From the NCBI GenBank assembly GCA_009937555.1, contig JAACFD010000011.1, positions 1 to 20,531 on the forward strand: a stretch of DNA of 20,531 nt. Reading direction: 5' to 3'. The notes beneath the pieces were generated by a model, which worked only from the letters and a program-made list of their open reading frames with translations, made no database searches and had not been told where the DNA came from. Shown one piece after another: positions 8,257 to 16,100 of this stretch. The first letter of the stretch is position 1; every line of letters begins with the position of its first letter. The translations under genes and the position numbers were made by a program. The DNA is from Chlamydiales bacterium. Its GTDB lineage: Bacteria; Chlamydiota; Chlamydiia; Chlamydiales; JAACFD01.

Positions 8257-9252
8257 CTACTCTTCCATAATCGATTGTTTTAACTCTTCAACTATTTTAT
8301 TAGCGTTATGCTCTATCATGCGTAGGTAACAATCAAGGTCTTTCCCCTCTTCACCCATTGAATCTCCATATAACTCAGATTGAGATATTATAACGTCTAT
8401 ACCCTTTTCTAAAGAGGCTGATTGAACTTTCCTTATGGCATCCTTATTAACATTAGCTTCAGGGAATATACAGCGTATATCATACTTTTTTAAGTGCTCA
8501 ACGACATTTTTTATATCATGCAAACTTAAGCGCCCCTCAGGTGCCAGGCCTTCTGGTGCCATAACTCGTTTCTTCCACTCATAGCTGGCTTGTTCATCTT
8601 TGGTAGCTAAGTAAGCTTTAGCGAAATAGTTAAAAGCATCATGGCTAGTAACTAAAAAACGTCTATGCTCAGGGAGAGAATGCATATGTTTTAAAATATT
8701 ACTATGCTTTTCTTGGCATCGCCTATAAGCTAGCTTAGCATTATCCTGATAAGAGTCTTTGTGCTCTGGGTCTAGATTAACAAGAGACTGCTCCACAACC
8801 TTTATTCCTTCTGAGAAAAGAGCTATATCCATCCAAATATGAGGATCAATAGTTCCTTCTATTCTAATTAAGCGCTCTTGCTGCTGTTTCTGTATAGCAT
8901 CTGAGATCGCCACTGCTTTAGGATTTTCTTTTAAATACTGTCTTAGCGATGGCCCATGCTCAAGACCTAAACCATTATGAAAAACTAAATCTGCATATAA
9001 TAGTTTCTCCTCATCTCCTTTAACAGGTTCATAAGAATGAGGATCTAGTTCACCTTTAATTAGAACCAAAGTTGATACATGCTCTTTGCCAACACTATTA
9101 ACAAGCGCTGCTACCATTTCAGTAGTGCATAATACTCTCACCTTGCCTTTTTCAGAAATCCACTCCTGCGTTTGATTCCGCTTTTCCCCAACACTTTGAC
9201 AAGAGAAAAAAGCAGTAAAAGATAATATAAAAAGTAGGAGCACGCGCTGCAT
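8257..9252 (-). CDS. ytgA: Metal-binding periplasmic solute-binding protein YtgA
   Basis: A 331-residue cluster A-I (TroA/ZnuA/PsaA) solute-binding protein that captures divalent metal in the periplasm and delivers it to YtgC/D. The N-terminus (MQRVLLLFILSFTAFFSCQS) is a secretion signal; Cys18 could be lipidated, although FFSC is a poor lipobox and plain signal peptidase I cleavage is possible. Four metal ligands can be placed by motif: His72 (DPHSYEP), His138 (DPHIWMD), His204 (TSHDAFNYF) and Asp297 (YGDSMG). Three His plus one Asp is the TroA type of site, compatible with zinc, manganese or iron; the C. trachomatis orthologue is linked to iron. There is no His-rich loop as in ZnuA. Its ATG shares one base with the stop of mrp (TAATG), implying coupled translation. 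Confidence 0.95.
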   Translation of the reverse strand: MQRVLLLFILSFTAFFSCQSVGEKRNQTQEWISEKGKVRVLCTTEMVAALVNSVGKEHVSTLVLIKGELDPHSYEPVKGDEEKLLYADLVFHNGLGLEHGPSLRQYLKENPKAVAISDAIQKQQQERLIRIEGTIDPHIWMDIALFSEGIKVVEQSLVNLDPEHKDSYQDNAKLAYRRCQEKHSNILKHMHSLPEHRRFLVTSHDAFNYFAKAYLATKDEQASYEWKKRVMAPEGLAPEGRLSLHDIKNVVEHLKKYDIRCIFPEANVNKDAIRKVQSASLEKGIDVIISQSELYGDSMGEEGKDLDCYLRMIEHNANKIVEELKQSIMEE

Positions 9253-10322
9253 TAAGCACCCCCCTTAAGAGGGACTTTAGCCAATTTTTCAAGGTCGCTT
9301 ATCTTATAAAGCCCCTTACTGCATCCTGAAGAAAAAGAAAACTGCAAAGCATAATTACCCACTCTCTCTATAGATAAAATGTTAACATCGGGGTCGACCT
9401 CAATACTATGTTCCTGACACTGAGAACATGCACAACTTTTCTGAATATCAGAAAGGTGTATCTGTTTAATAATCCCATCATCAAAGGAAAGAAGCAGGTG
9501 TCCTTCACCATCAAGGCGAAACTTAAATGCACTCTTCTCTCTTTTTGCATGCTCTTCAATTACTGCCACCACTTTATCAATTTCTTTTGTGAAACCAGAC
9601 TCTTTGTCGTTGTAGCAGTGTAACTTTCCTGAGTCACACAACTCACTGATTAAAGGACTCAAAGGAAGTGAAGCTAGGGTTGGTACTCTTTCTAAACTTT
9701 CTGAGTGAGATTCAGAAAATATACTATGAGACTTTCCATCTGAATCTATAAAATGCCCCATGTTCTTCACAACCCCCAGTACAGGGACGTTTAACATTTG
9801 AAGCATATCTGCTGCTTTTTCTACATCTATTAAGGAGAGTTTTTGTGGTTGAGTAACTAAAATAGCACCATCTATCTTAACCTGTTGAGCTAAAGTTAAC
9901 TGAATATCTCCAGTCCCAGGAGGGAAATCTATCAGTAGATAGTCTAAATCACCCCAAAAAACCTCTTGAACAAATTGCCTAAGTAGCTGGTTCGCAATAG
10001 GTGCTCTAACAACCGCTGCTCCGCTATTTGGTTTCAAATAAGCCATTGACACAAGTCTAATCCCCTTAGAAACAGCTGGTTGAATTCCCTTCTCCATTTG
10101 TTTAGGCGATTCATCTTTGGGCAATAACACTTCCATTGAAGGGCCGTATAGGTCTGCATCTAGAACCCCTACATTAAAGCCTTTAGACTTTAAAGAGAGA
10201 GCTAGTGAAGCACAGACAGTTGACTTTCCTACACCACCTTTGCCTGATACGACAGCAATTACTTGGCCCACACCATGTAGTCCACCCTGTTGAGGTTGTG
10301 TTGGGAACATATTTAAAGACAT
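9252..10322 (-). CDS. mrp: Mrp/ApbC-type Fe-S carrier ATPase with C-terminal DUF971-like domain
   Basis: A 356-residue cytoplasmic P-loop ATPase of the Mrp/NBP35 family, thought to assemble or carry Fe-S clusters. The deviant Walker A GKGGVGKST is at 27-35, the DAD motif at 55-57, and Walker B LLIDFPPGTGD at 129-139. Two departures from standard Mrp are visible. First, the N-terminal MIP18/DUF59 domain is missing and the ATPase core begins at about residue 19. Second, the region that usually carries the CxxC holding the bridging cluster reads NMGHFIDSDGK (187-197), with no cysteine. Residues about 265-350 add a DUF971-like domain (LSFDDG; CACSQC at 297-302; VGNYALQFSFSSGCSKGLY) with its own cysteines. 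The DUF971 arrangement recalls plant HCF101. The start has AAGGTGG four bases upstream. It is the first gene of the metal-transport transcript. Confidence 0.92.
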   Translation of the reverse strand: MSLNMFPTQPQQGGLHGVGQVIAVVSGKGGVGKSTVCASLALSLKSKGFNVGVLDADLYGPSMEVLLPKDESPKQMEKGIQPAVSKGIRLVSMAYLKPNSGAAVVRAPIANQLLRQFVQEVFWGDLDYLLIDFPPGTGDIQLTLAQQVKIDGAILVTQPQKLSLIDVEKAADMLQMLNVPVLGVVKNMGHFIDSDGKSHSIFSESHSESLERVPTLASLPLSPLISELCDSGKLHCYNDKESGFTKEIDKVVAVIEEHAKREKSAFKFRLDGEGHLLLSFDDGIIKQIHLSDIQKSCACSQCQEHSIEVDPDVNILSIERVGNYALQFSFSSGCSKGLYKISDLEKLAKVPLKGGA

Positions 10323-10383
10323 AAGCCACCTTAATAAACCTAAGCATATGAATGTTAAAAAGATCTATAATTTCATAGGGCCT

Positions 10384-10412
10384 ATTCTAGGAAATAAACA
10401 GATAGAAATCAA
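10384..10412 (-). promoter_or_regulatory. Candidate sigma-66/sigma-70 promoter of the mrp-ytgABCD-dxr-rseP transcript
   Basis: Read on the minus strand: -35 TTGATT (10407-10412), 17-base spacer, -10 TAGAAT (10384-10389), with a predicted transcription start near 10377 and a leader of about 55 bases. The imperfectly centred palindrome ATAGG-g-CCTAT (10375-10385) covers the predicted start and part of the -10, a position where a repressor could act. Confidence 0.55.
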
Positions 10413-10537
10413 AGCCTTTCCCTCTTAAATTTAAGCGCCTGTTTAAAAAGTATTTACACTCTAGCTGATAGAAAATTATGGCATAAGCAAATATCCTTAA
10501 ATTTGCTAGAAAAAAAAATAAAAGAAGAATATAGAAG

Positions 10538-10601
10538 TAATAACGTTATTATGTTTTACTAAAGTAAAATAAACGCTAGATTTATAGCTCTTACTAAGTA
10601 A
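10538..10601. repeat. Cluster of three short perfect palindromes
   Basis: Three dyads follow one another: TAATAACGTTATTA (10538-10551, 14 bp), TTTTACT-AA-AGTAAAA (10554-10569) and TTACT-A-AGTAA (10591-10601). The second and third share the core TTACT...AGTAA. Centres are about 17 and 34.5 bp apart. They could be operators for the divergent genes; AT-rich sequence makes some chance palindromes likely. Confidence 0.5.
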
Positions 10602-10656
10602 TAGCTTCTAAATTAAAGCTAATAAATAATAAATCTTGTCCAATATAAAATTTAAT

Positions 10657-10685
10657 TGCCTATTCTTAATATTAGAGAATAGGCA
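10657..10685. repeat. 10-bp inverted repeat just upstream of the 10713 gene
   Basis: TGCCTATTCT (10657-10666) is exactly complementary to 10676-10685 across a 9-base AT-rich loop. No T-run follows (TCACTATTTT), so it is not a standard terminator. It ends 27 bases before the start codon, where it could be a leader hairpin or an operator. Confidence 0.65.
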
Positions 10686-10712
10686 TCACTATTTTAAGGT
10701 AGGTATGAAAAT

Positions 10713-11267
10713 ATGAACTCTAGTAATACGGGCACCCTAAGTTCCTCATCTAATAAACAGCAAATTCAACAAGAGCTTGAAGAAGCAATTTCAGCTGCAA
10801 TAAAAAAAGTTAACGCAAAAAAAGAAAATGATATTTGCCACTATCTTCCTGTTCCAACAGGCGGGTATATGCACCATTTTACAATGAGAAAGATGAAGCA
10901 AGAGCAGCCTGAATCATTAAAAAACTACCTTTATCGCTATATTATTGATATAGAGAACCCTTCTCCTGTAGAACCAAAGAAAAGAGCTGCTAGAGGAAGC
11001 AGAAAGCTAAACAATATTATTGCTTTTACACAAGAAGACTTAAGCAAGGTATTAGAACTAGCAAGACAAGCAGGCGACCAAGAAATGTTAGCAAAGCTAA
11101 GTCCTAAGCGTTCTTTATCCTCTGTAAAAAAAGAGCTTATTTCAAGCATACGCCAGAATAAGTCAAGACAAGACCTATGGGAGCAGTACAATAAATTATT
11201 AGAAAAGGAAGAGGAATCAGCTAAACCTATACAAGAAATTGTGCAAACTGTCGTAGTAGATTCTTAA
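10713..11267 (+). CDS. Conserved chlamydial-type hypothetical protein (positional counterpart of CT066)
   Basis: A protein of 184 residues with no recognised domain. A Ser/Asn-rich N-terminus (1-15) precedes a charged helix (16-38), then CHYLPVPTGGYMHHFTMRKM (42-61), a conserved-looking central segment, and a basic patch EPKKRAARGSRK (about 87-98) that resembles an AT-hook-like tail. The rest is helical and highly charged and ends in an acidic stretch. There is no signal peptide or membrane helix. The position between npt1 and the ytg operon matches, from memory, that of C. trachomatis CT066, so orthology is plausible but unverified. The basic patch and helical content would fit nucleic-acid binding; this is only inference. 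The ATG at 10713 has AGG nine bases upstream and overlaps the stop of a three-codon upstream frame. It ends in a shared bidirectional terminator. Confidence 0.8.
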   Translation: MNSSNTGTLSSSSNKQQIQQELEEAISAAIKKVNAKKENDICHYLPVPTGGYMHHFTMRKMKQEQPESLKNYLYRYIIDIENPSPVEPKKRAARGSRKLNNIIAFTQEDLSKVLELARQAGDQEMLAKLSPKRSLSSVKKELISSIRQNKSRQDLWEQYNKLLEKEEESAKPIQEIVQTVVVDS

Positions 11268-11294
11268 AAAGTATCCTCTTAATAAAAGAGCAAA

Positions 11295-11328
11295 AAAAAA
11301 GGCTGACAGGAAACTGTCAGCCTTTTTT
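11295..11328. terminator. Bidirectional terminator between the 10713 gene and npt1
   Basis: A 15-bp perfect stem (11295-11309 with 11314-11328) capped by a GAAA tetraloop. T6 follows on the + strand, and the A-run 11292-11300 gives T9 on the minus strand, so it can stop transcription of both convergent genes. Confidence 0.95.
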
Positions 11329-11348
11329 ATATCAAAGCTTAATAAGCT

Positions 11349-12869
11349 TTAACTTTTCTCTGCTGCGTTTAGTTTATCTAAACTCTTACCTAAGCCTCCA
11401 GAAGAAACTACCCAGATAAGACCTGTAGCAACAATGATAACTCCTAGGAAATGAGTAATCTCAACAACGTGAGCTACACCCATTACACCAAGTAGACCCT
11501 GGATAATAGCAGATCCCGAAGATTTACCTGCTCTACCACCAACAACGTCAACAGCAGCTTTACCTTTAGCTCTTTCATCATCACCAAGAGGTAGGTATGC
11601 CATTTCTTTTGTTGGATCAAAAAGAGAGTATTTTGCAGCTTTTACAAAGATAGTTAAAGCAAAACCAAACCAAACAGCTAAGTGAGTTGGACTCATTTGG
11701 AATACATTTTGAGACCAGTCAGCAAGTTGAGGTTTATAAACAATAAATGCAAAGAAAGGAACTCCTGTTAACAATAGGAAAATAGGAGTAACTAGTGCAG
11801 AGAACTTCCACCCTAGGTGTCTTAGTACATTACTTCCAATTAACATGAAAATAATAGTTGTAACACCTGTCCAGAAGGAGTACATCCCCATAAACTGGCT
11901 ATACTCAGATTTATTTGGATAAACAAAACCAAGTTGGTCCTTCCATACTGTTTCTGTAATAGCTAAAGCTGTACCGTAACAAATTACTAACATTGCAATT
12001 AGACCTAAGTGCTTAGAACTAAATACAAATTTAATACCTTCCCAGACTGATAACTGAGGTTTCTTTTTCTTCTTAGGAGCCTCTGTGTCTGCTGCAAAAC
12101 GAGGGTCTTTAAGAATAGATTGTAACCATTGATAAAGAACCATAGTTAAAAGACCACAAACAATCAGAGCTATACTCATCTTCTTCATAGCAATAATAAA
12201 TGGATCTGATCCATCAGGCATCACTTTAGGCACTTTTGAAAACTCTTGAATTGCCTTACCAGAAACCATTAGAGCTACGTTAGCAACCATTCCAAAAAGA
12301 GGATAGAAACGAGTAGTTTCACCTTTCTTTCTACTTACCACATCATTTGCAAATCTCCAGAACAGTAAGCTAATACCAGCTGTACCAAAAAGTTCACTCA
12401 TGATGTAAAATAATGAATATGACCACTTACCATAACAAGCAAGTGCAATCTTAATATTTGCTATTGAAGTTTTTGCCTGTAAAGCTGAAATCCAAGCTGG
12501 GTCTGGGTGAAAATGTGCTGAATAAGGGTAAAGCACAAAACCAAATATTGCGAAGAAACCTACAAATATTCCAAATGTTACATGGAAAAGAGCAGTTTTA
12601 TTTAAAAGGTTGCTTAACTTCGAATAGAAAAGCATGAATAGTACTGCAAATGGTAATGTTCCAAATAATTTTAAGAAACTAAAGGCTTCAGAACCAATAG
12701 AAGTCCTTACTAGAGTATCCTTTGTATCTCTCATAATAGTATAGTTAAATAAGATGAACATCATCATAAAGGCCATTGGCAAGAACTTTTTCAGTTCATA
12801 CCCATGTATCGGCCATAAAGCACTCCGCAGTTTACCAAAACCGGGATTGTCAGAATTATTGTCAGACAT
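11349..12869 (-). CDS. npt1: ATP/ADP translocase (NTT/Npt family)
   Basis: A 506-residue inner-membrane nucleotide transporter with about eleven or twelve hydrophobic helices, the family by which Chlamydiae, Rickettsiae and plastids exchange ATP and ADP. The N-terminus carries the hallmark WPIHGYELKKFLPMAFMMMFILFNYTIMRDTKDTLV with Lys50, corresponding to one of the charged residues important in plant NTT. Further family blocks are ISLLFWRFANDVVSRKKGETTRFYPLFGMVANVALM, WKDQLGFVYPNKSEYSQFMGMY and FDPTKEMAYLPLGDDERAKGKAAVDVVGGRAGKSSG near the C-terminus. Length (C. trachomatis Npt1 528) and the position beside the CT066-like gene and ytg operon favour Npt1, the ATP/ADP antiporter, over the proton-driven Npt2, but substrate specificity cannot be proven from sequence. 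The ATG has AGGA eight bases upstream. Promoter candidate at 12928-12956. Confidence 0.95.
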   Translation of the reverse strand: MSDNNSDNPGFGKLRSALWPIHGYELKKFLPMAFMMMFILFNYTIMRDTKDTLVRTSIGSEAFSFLKLFGTLPFAVLFMLFYSKLSNLLNKTALFHVTFGIFVGFFAIFGFVLYPYSAHFHPDPAWISALQAKTSIANIKIALACYGKWSYSLFYIMSELFGTAGISLLFWRFANDVVSRKKGETTRFYPLFGMVANVALMVSGKAIQEFSKVPKVMPDGSDPFIIAMKKMSIALIVCGLLTMVLYQWLQSILKDPRFAADTEAPKKKKKPQLSVWEGIKFVFSSKHLGLIAMLVICYGTALAITETVWKDQLGFVYPNKSEYSQFMGMYSFWTGVTTIIFMLIGSNVLRHLGWKFSALVTPIFLLLTGVPFFAFIVYKPQLADWSQNVFQMSPTHLAVWFGFALTIFVKAAKYSLFDPTKEMAYLPLGDDERAKGKAAVDVVGGRAGKSSGSAIIQGLLGVMGVAHVVEITHFLGVIIVATGLIWVVSSGGLGKSLDKLNAAEKS

Positions 12870-12908
12870 GAATGATCCTAAATTAAAAGGTTTAAAGTTT
12901 TTTTTGAT

Positions 12909-12935
12909 TTGACATGGAAAAAGACCTATTATAAT
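12909..12935 (+). promoter_or_regulatory. Candidate secDF promoter overlapping the npt1 promoter
   Basis: Plus strand: consensus TTGACA (12909-12914) and consensus TATAAT (12930-12935), but the spacer is only 15 bases. Using TAATAT (12932-12937) gives 17. The -10 box overlaps that of the npt1 promoter by four bases, so the two cannot be occupied at once. Confidence 0.4.
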
Positions 12936-12956
12936 ATCCCGCGTTTTTTTTGAAAA
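12928..12956 (-). promoter_or_regulatory. Candidate npt1 promoter
   Basis: Minus strand: -35 TTTTCA (12951-12956), 17-base spacer, -10 TATAAT (12928-12933), giving a leader of about 50 bases to the npt1 start at 12869. The perfect -10 and ideal spacing make this the best promoter in the window. Confidence 0.6.
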
Positions 12957-13173
12957 CTACGAAAAACTCTTTACACTGCCTTCCCTCTTAATACCTGTTC
13001 TTTCAAGACATTACACACCTAATAGTTATTTTTTTAAGCCTGACTAGCACTGCTGAAATTTTCATCACTTGAAATTTATCGACAGAATGAGCGCCTTTTG
13101 CTATGCTTTGATCTTCGATTTACAAATTCAGATCTATTTATTTAAAGCTCTAATAAACCTAAGGTTTTAAGGT

Positions 13174-16100
13174 ATGGAAAAACAAAAGCGCTGGCAACTA
13201 CTTTTAATTTTAACAGTAATCGCTATTACAATCTTTAACGTCTTACCAACAATGTTTTACTACTCTCAGCCTTTAGATCAGCCCATTTCAGCTGACAAAG
13301 CTAAGAAGATAAGCCAAAACATCAGTAAGAATATTGAAACTATTAAATCTGATAACATTAAGTGGCTCAATGCATACTGCAAAAACCTACAGATCAAGCC
13401 ATCTTCTATTGCCAATGATAACGACGATAGCTCTACAATCGTAGTTAAATTTCAAAATAAAGAAGACTTAACCTTATTTAGTAAGTACTTTGATGAAGCT
13501 GGCGCAGCTATTCCATTTGTTCCTGCTCAGATGAGCTTAGCAGAAGCTCCTTCTGGAACTGGAGAGCTTACCTTACGTGTCAAACGCAACTTGAAGTCTT
13601 TCATACCTCCTTCGGATTATGATCGCTACTTTACCTACTCAACTAAATTTTCAGCCAAAGGTTCTGTAGACCCATTCTACAAGGAGCTAGTAAACGACAG
13701 ACTGTTTTTACTCCTAAAAGAACTTATAGGACAAAGCTCTCAAAATGAAACTGTCAACTATCTCTTAAGCAGCTCTTCAAATGACCAAAGGTCTTCTGAA
13801 TTAGCTGTTAACTTTGCTGAAAAGATTGTAGCTTACCAAAATGTCTTTGGATCAGACTCAGATGTACCTGCTCGCTTCCACCAACAGCTAACTAAAAGTG
13901 CTAATGGTAAATCCCTTAAAACTCAGCTGAGTAAACGTTTTGAAGAAAGTAAGTCTTATATAGAAAATCTAGAAAAAGAGCTGCTTGCTGGTCAAACTCC
14001 AGAAAATATGCCTCCTGAGAAAAGACGTTTCTTTGAAACTCTGACCAAACAAAAACAGAGTCTACAAAGTGCTTTAACTATACTAACAACTAGCCAAGAT
14101 AAATTTGCGAGCCCTTCTTTCCCTTATTCAGATAAGCAGATAAAAACTCTGATCGAGCAATCTGCAAAAAGTCAGCAAAAGGATCAGATGGTTCAAGATA
14201 TCAGCTTAGATAAAAGACACCCCTTTATCTCTAATGTTATTCTAGACTGGAAAGCTGGCAAAGTATTTTTAAAGCTGCATGATGATGTAGCAGCCTTAAG
14301 ATCTGCAAAATCAAATACTGAAAAGCAAGACTACCAAAAAGAGCAAACAAACTACTTGCTCTTCAACGAAATAGCCCGTATCTCCAGAGAAAGTGATGAA
14401 GTACTTTCTCCAAAAGGAAATACTTTTGAGTTATCTCTCGACAACCTACAAGGTAGTCGCTCAGTACTGGCACTAAACTTACAAAAAGTTGCCGAGCAAA
14501 GAACAAACTCCTTACTGAACAAGCTAAGAAAGCGTTGGACTCCTGAGCACTCAGAGCTTAAAGCAAGTAGCTTCCCTATTTACTCCTGGGAAGAGTTTAG
14601 CACGTTAAGCGAAGAACAAAAACAACTAGGACTGGTAGTGCTAGCACCTGTAGCAAACAGTTCAGCTCCTGAAGAATTCAACAACAATAGCTTGTACATC
14701 GTAGCTAAAGGTTTAAACAAAATTAGCAACAAGATAAGTCAGAATGCTGCTCAGTCTGAAGAAACTGAAAAGTACCTGAGAGATTGGGCTCTTTTAAATG
14801 AACTTTTAAAAGAAGAAGGCTTCCATATCCGTTACTCAGGCGCTGAATTCTCTCTACCTGGATTTGATAATGACATCATATTTAGGCAAGACGAGTACTA
14901 CCAAAACCTTGTTGCTGCTACTAGAGAAGACTTTAAGGTATCAGGCAGCAAAAAGTTTGCTACTTTAGAATTTTCTAATATGGAGCAAAGAATCCTAACC
15001 GAGAATAAAATTGACGATAAAATTCATGAAGAGCTTTTGACCTGGAAGCAAGACTACCAAAAGGCACAAGTAGATTTAAATGCTGAGAGTAAATACAAAA
15101 TCCCGGCTCCTACTAAAAACGCTCTAATGGCAAATGTTGCCCTTACAATGAAAAAATATGTCAAAGGTGATGATAGAAAAATCCTTAAGTGGGGTTTAGA
15201 TCTAAAAGGTGGAAAAAGCGTTAGAATAGGCTTAAAAGACCAGAATAACCAAGCTGTTAGCAATGTAGCAGACCTTAACCAAGCTCGTAATGAACTCTAC
15301 AACAGAGTAAACAAAATGGGTGTTACAGAGGTTAACCTACGTATTGAAGGTAATAATATTATTGCCGATTTCCCTGCTTCACAAAACTTTTCAGCAAAAG
15401 AGTTAATTAAAGCTTCTGCAATGTATTTCCACATTACTAATGAAAAGTTTGGTCCTCATAACCCCGCTATAGCTAAGGATGTTCACCAGTTCCTACAGGG
15501 AGTTTGGAATGAAGCTGTTGTAACTAATCAAACAGAGATAGCAAATATCCAGGAGATTGCCTATAAGCATTTAACTGGAGGCTCTGCTGATGAGGATGCA
15601 CCTGCTCAACCAACAAATTCCTATGCAAAGACACTTTACGAAAATGGTCTGCGCTTAGCGAACCCTAAAAAAGACGGTATTAGCCATACATATAATGACA
15701 CTCTATCTACTATAGCAAAGTATAGAGGAGATTCCCCTTCAAGTTGGGGGGGACATAGTCACCCTCTAAGTATTGTGTTTAATAACTATGCACTAGAAGG
15801 ATCAAGCTTAGATAGCGTTCAACCTCACTACGACCCAACTGATGGGCATAACTTAAGCTTCACTGTTAGTGGCTCCTACACTAAAGGTAACCTTAGTGGA
15901 AACCCTAGAGATGATTTTTACCAATGGACTTCCCAGTACTCTAAAGAGGGCATTAAAGGAACTCCTAAGGAATCTTTTTCAAAGGGAGAAGGTTGGAGAA
16001 TGGCTGTAATTTTAAATGGCCAAATTATTAGTTCTCCCACACTTAACGCTAGCTTAAGAAATCAAGCAAAAATTGTTGGCCGCTTTTCTCAAAGAGAAGT

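Larger units (their letters stand above)
10323..10712. other. Intergenic region between divergent mrp and 10713 gene, rich in inverted repeats
   Basis: A 390-bp stretch of AT-rich DNA with no credible coding sequence. From left to right it holds the mrp leader, a minus-strand promoter (10384-10412), a bland A-rich stretch, three palindromes clustered at 10538-10601, a longer inverted repeat at 10657-10685, and the ribosome binding site AAGGTAGG (10696-10703) of the + strand gene. A weak + strand promoter TTTACT (10555-10560), 16 bases, TAGATT (10577-10582) would run between the palindromes. Only the minus-strand promoter is convincing. Confidence 0.6.
12870..13173. other. Divergent npt1/secDF intergenic region
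   Basis: 304 bp without a coding sequence. It carries the npt1 leader, overlapping candidate promoters for both directions at 12909-12956, and a long (about 230-base) presumptive secDF leader in which TGAAATTT occurs twice (around 13054 and 13069). The secDF ribosome binding site AAGG is at 13161-13164. No closer secDF promoter is convincing. Confidence 0.6.

Noticed and set aside
9368..9623. Open frames on both strands overlapping the C-terminal part of mrp
   Set aside because: They lie within a region where the mrp frame shows DUF971-like conservation.
10937..11191. 84-residue minus-strand open frame opposite the small hypothetical gene
   Set aside because: The + strand frame has a ribosome binding site, a terminator and a better codon pattern; the antisense frame has none.
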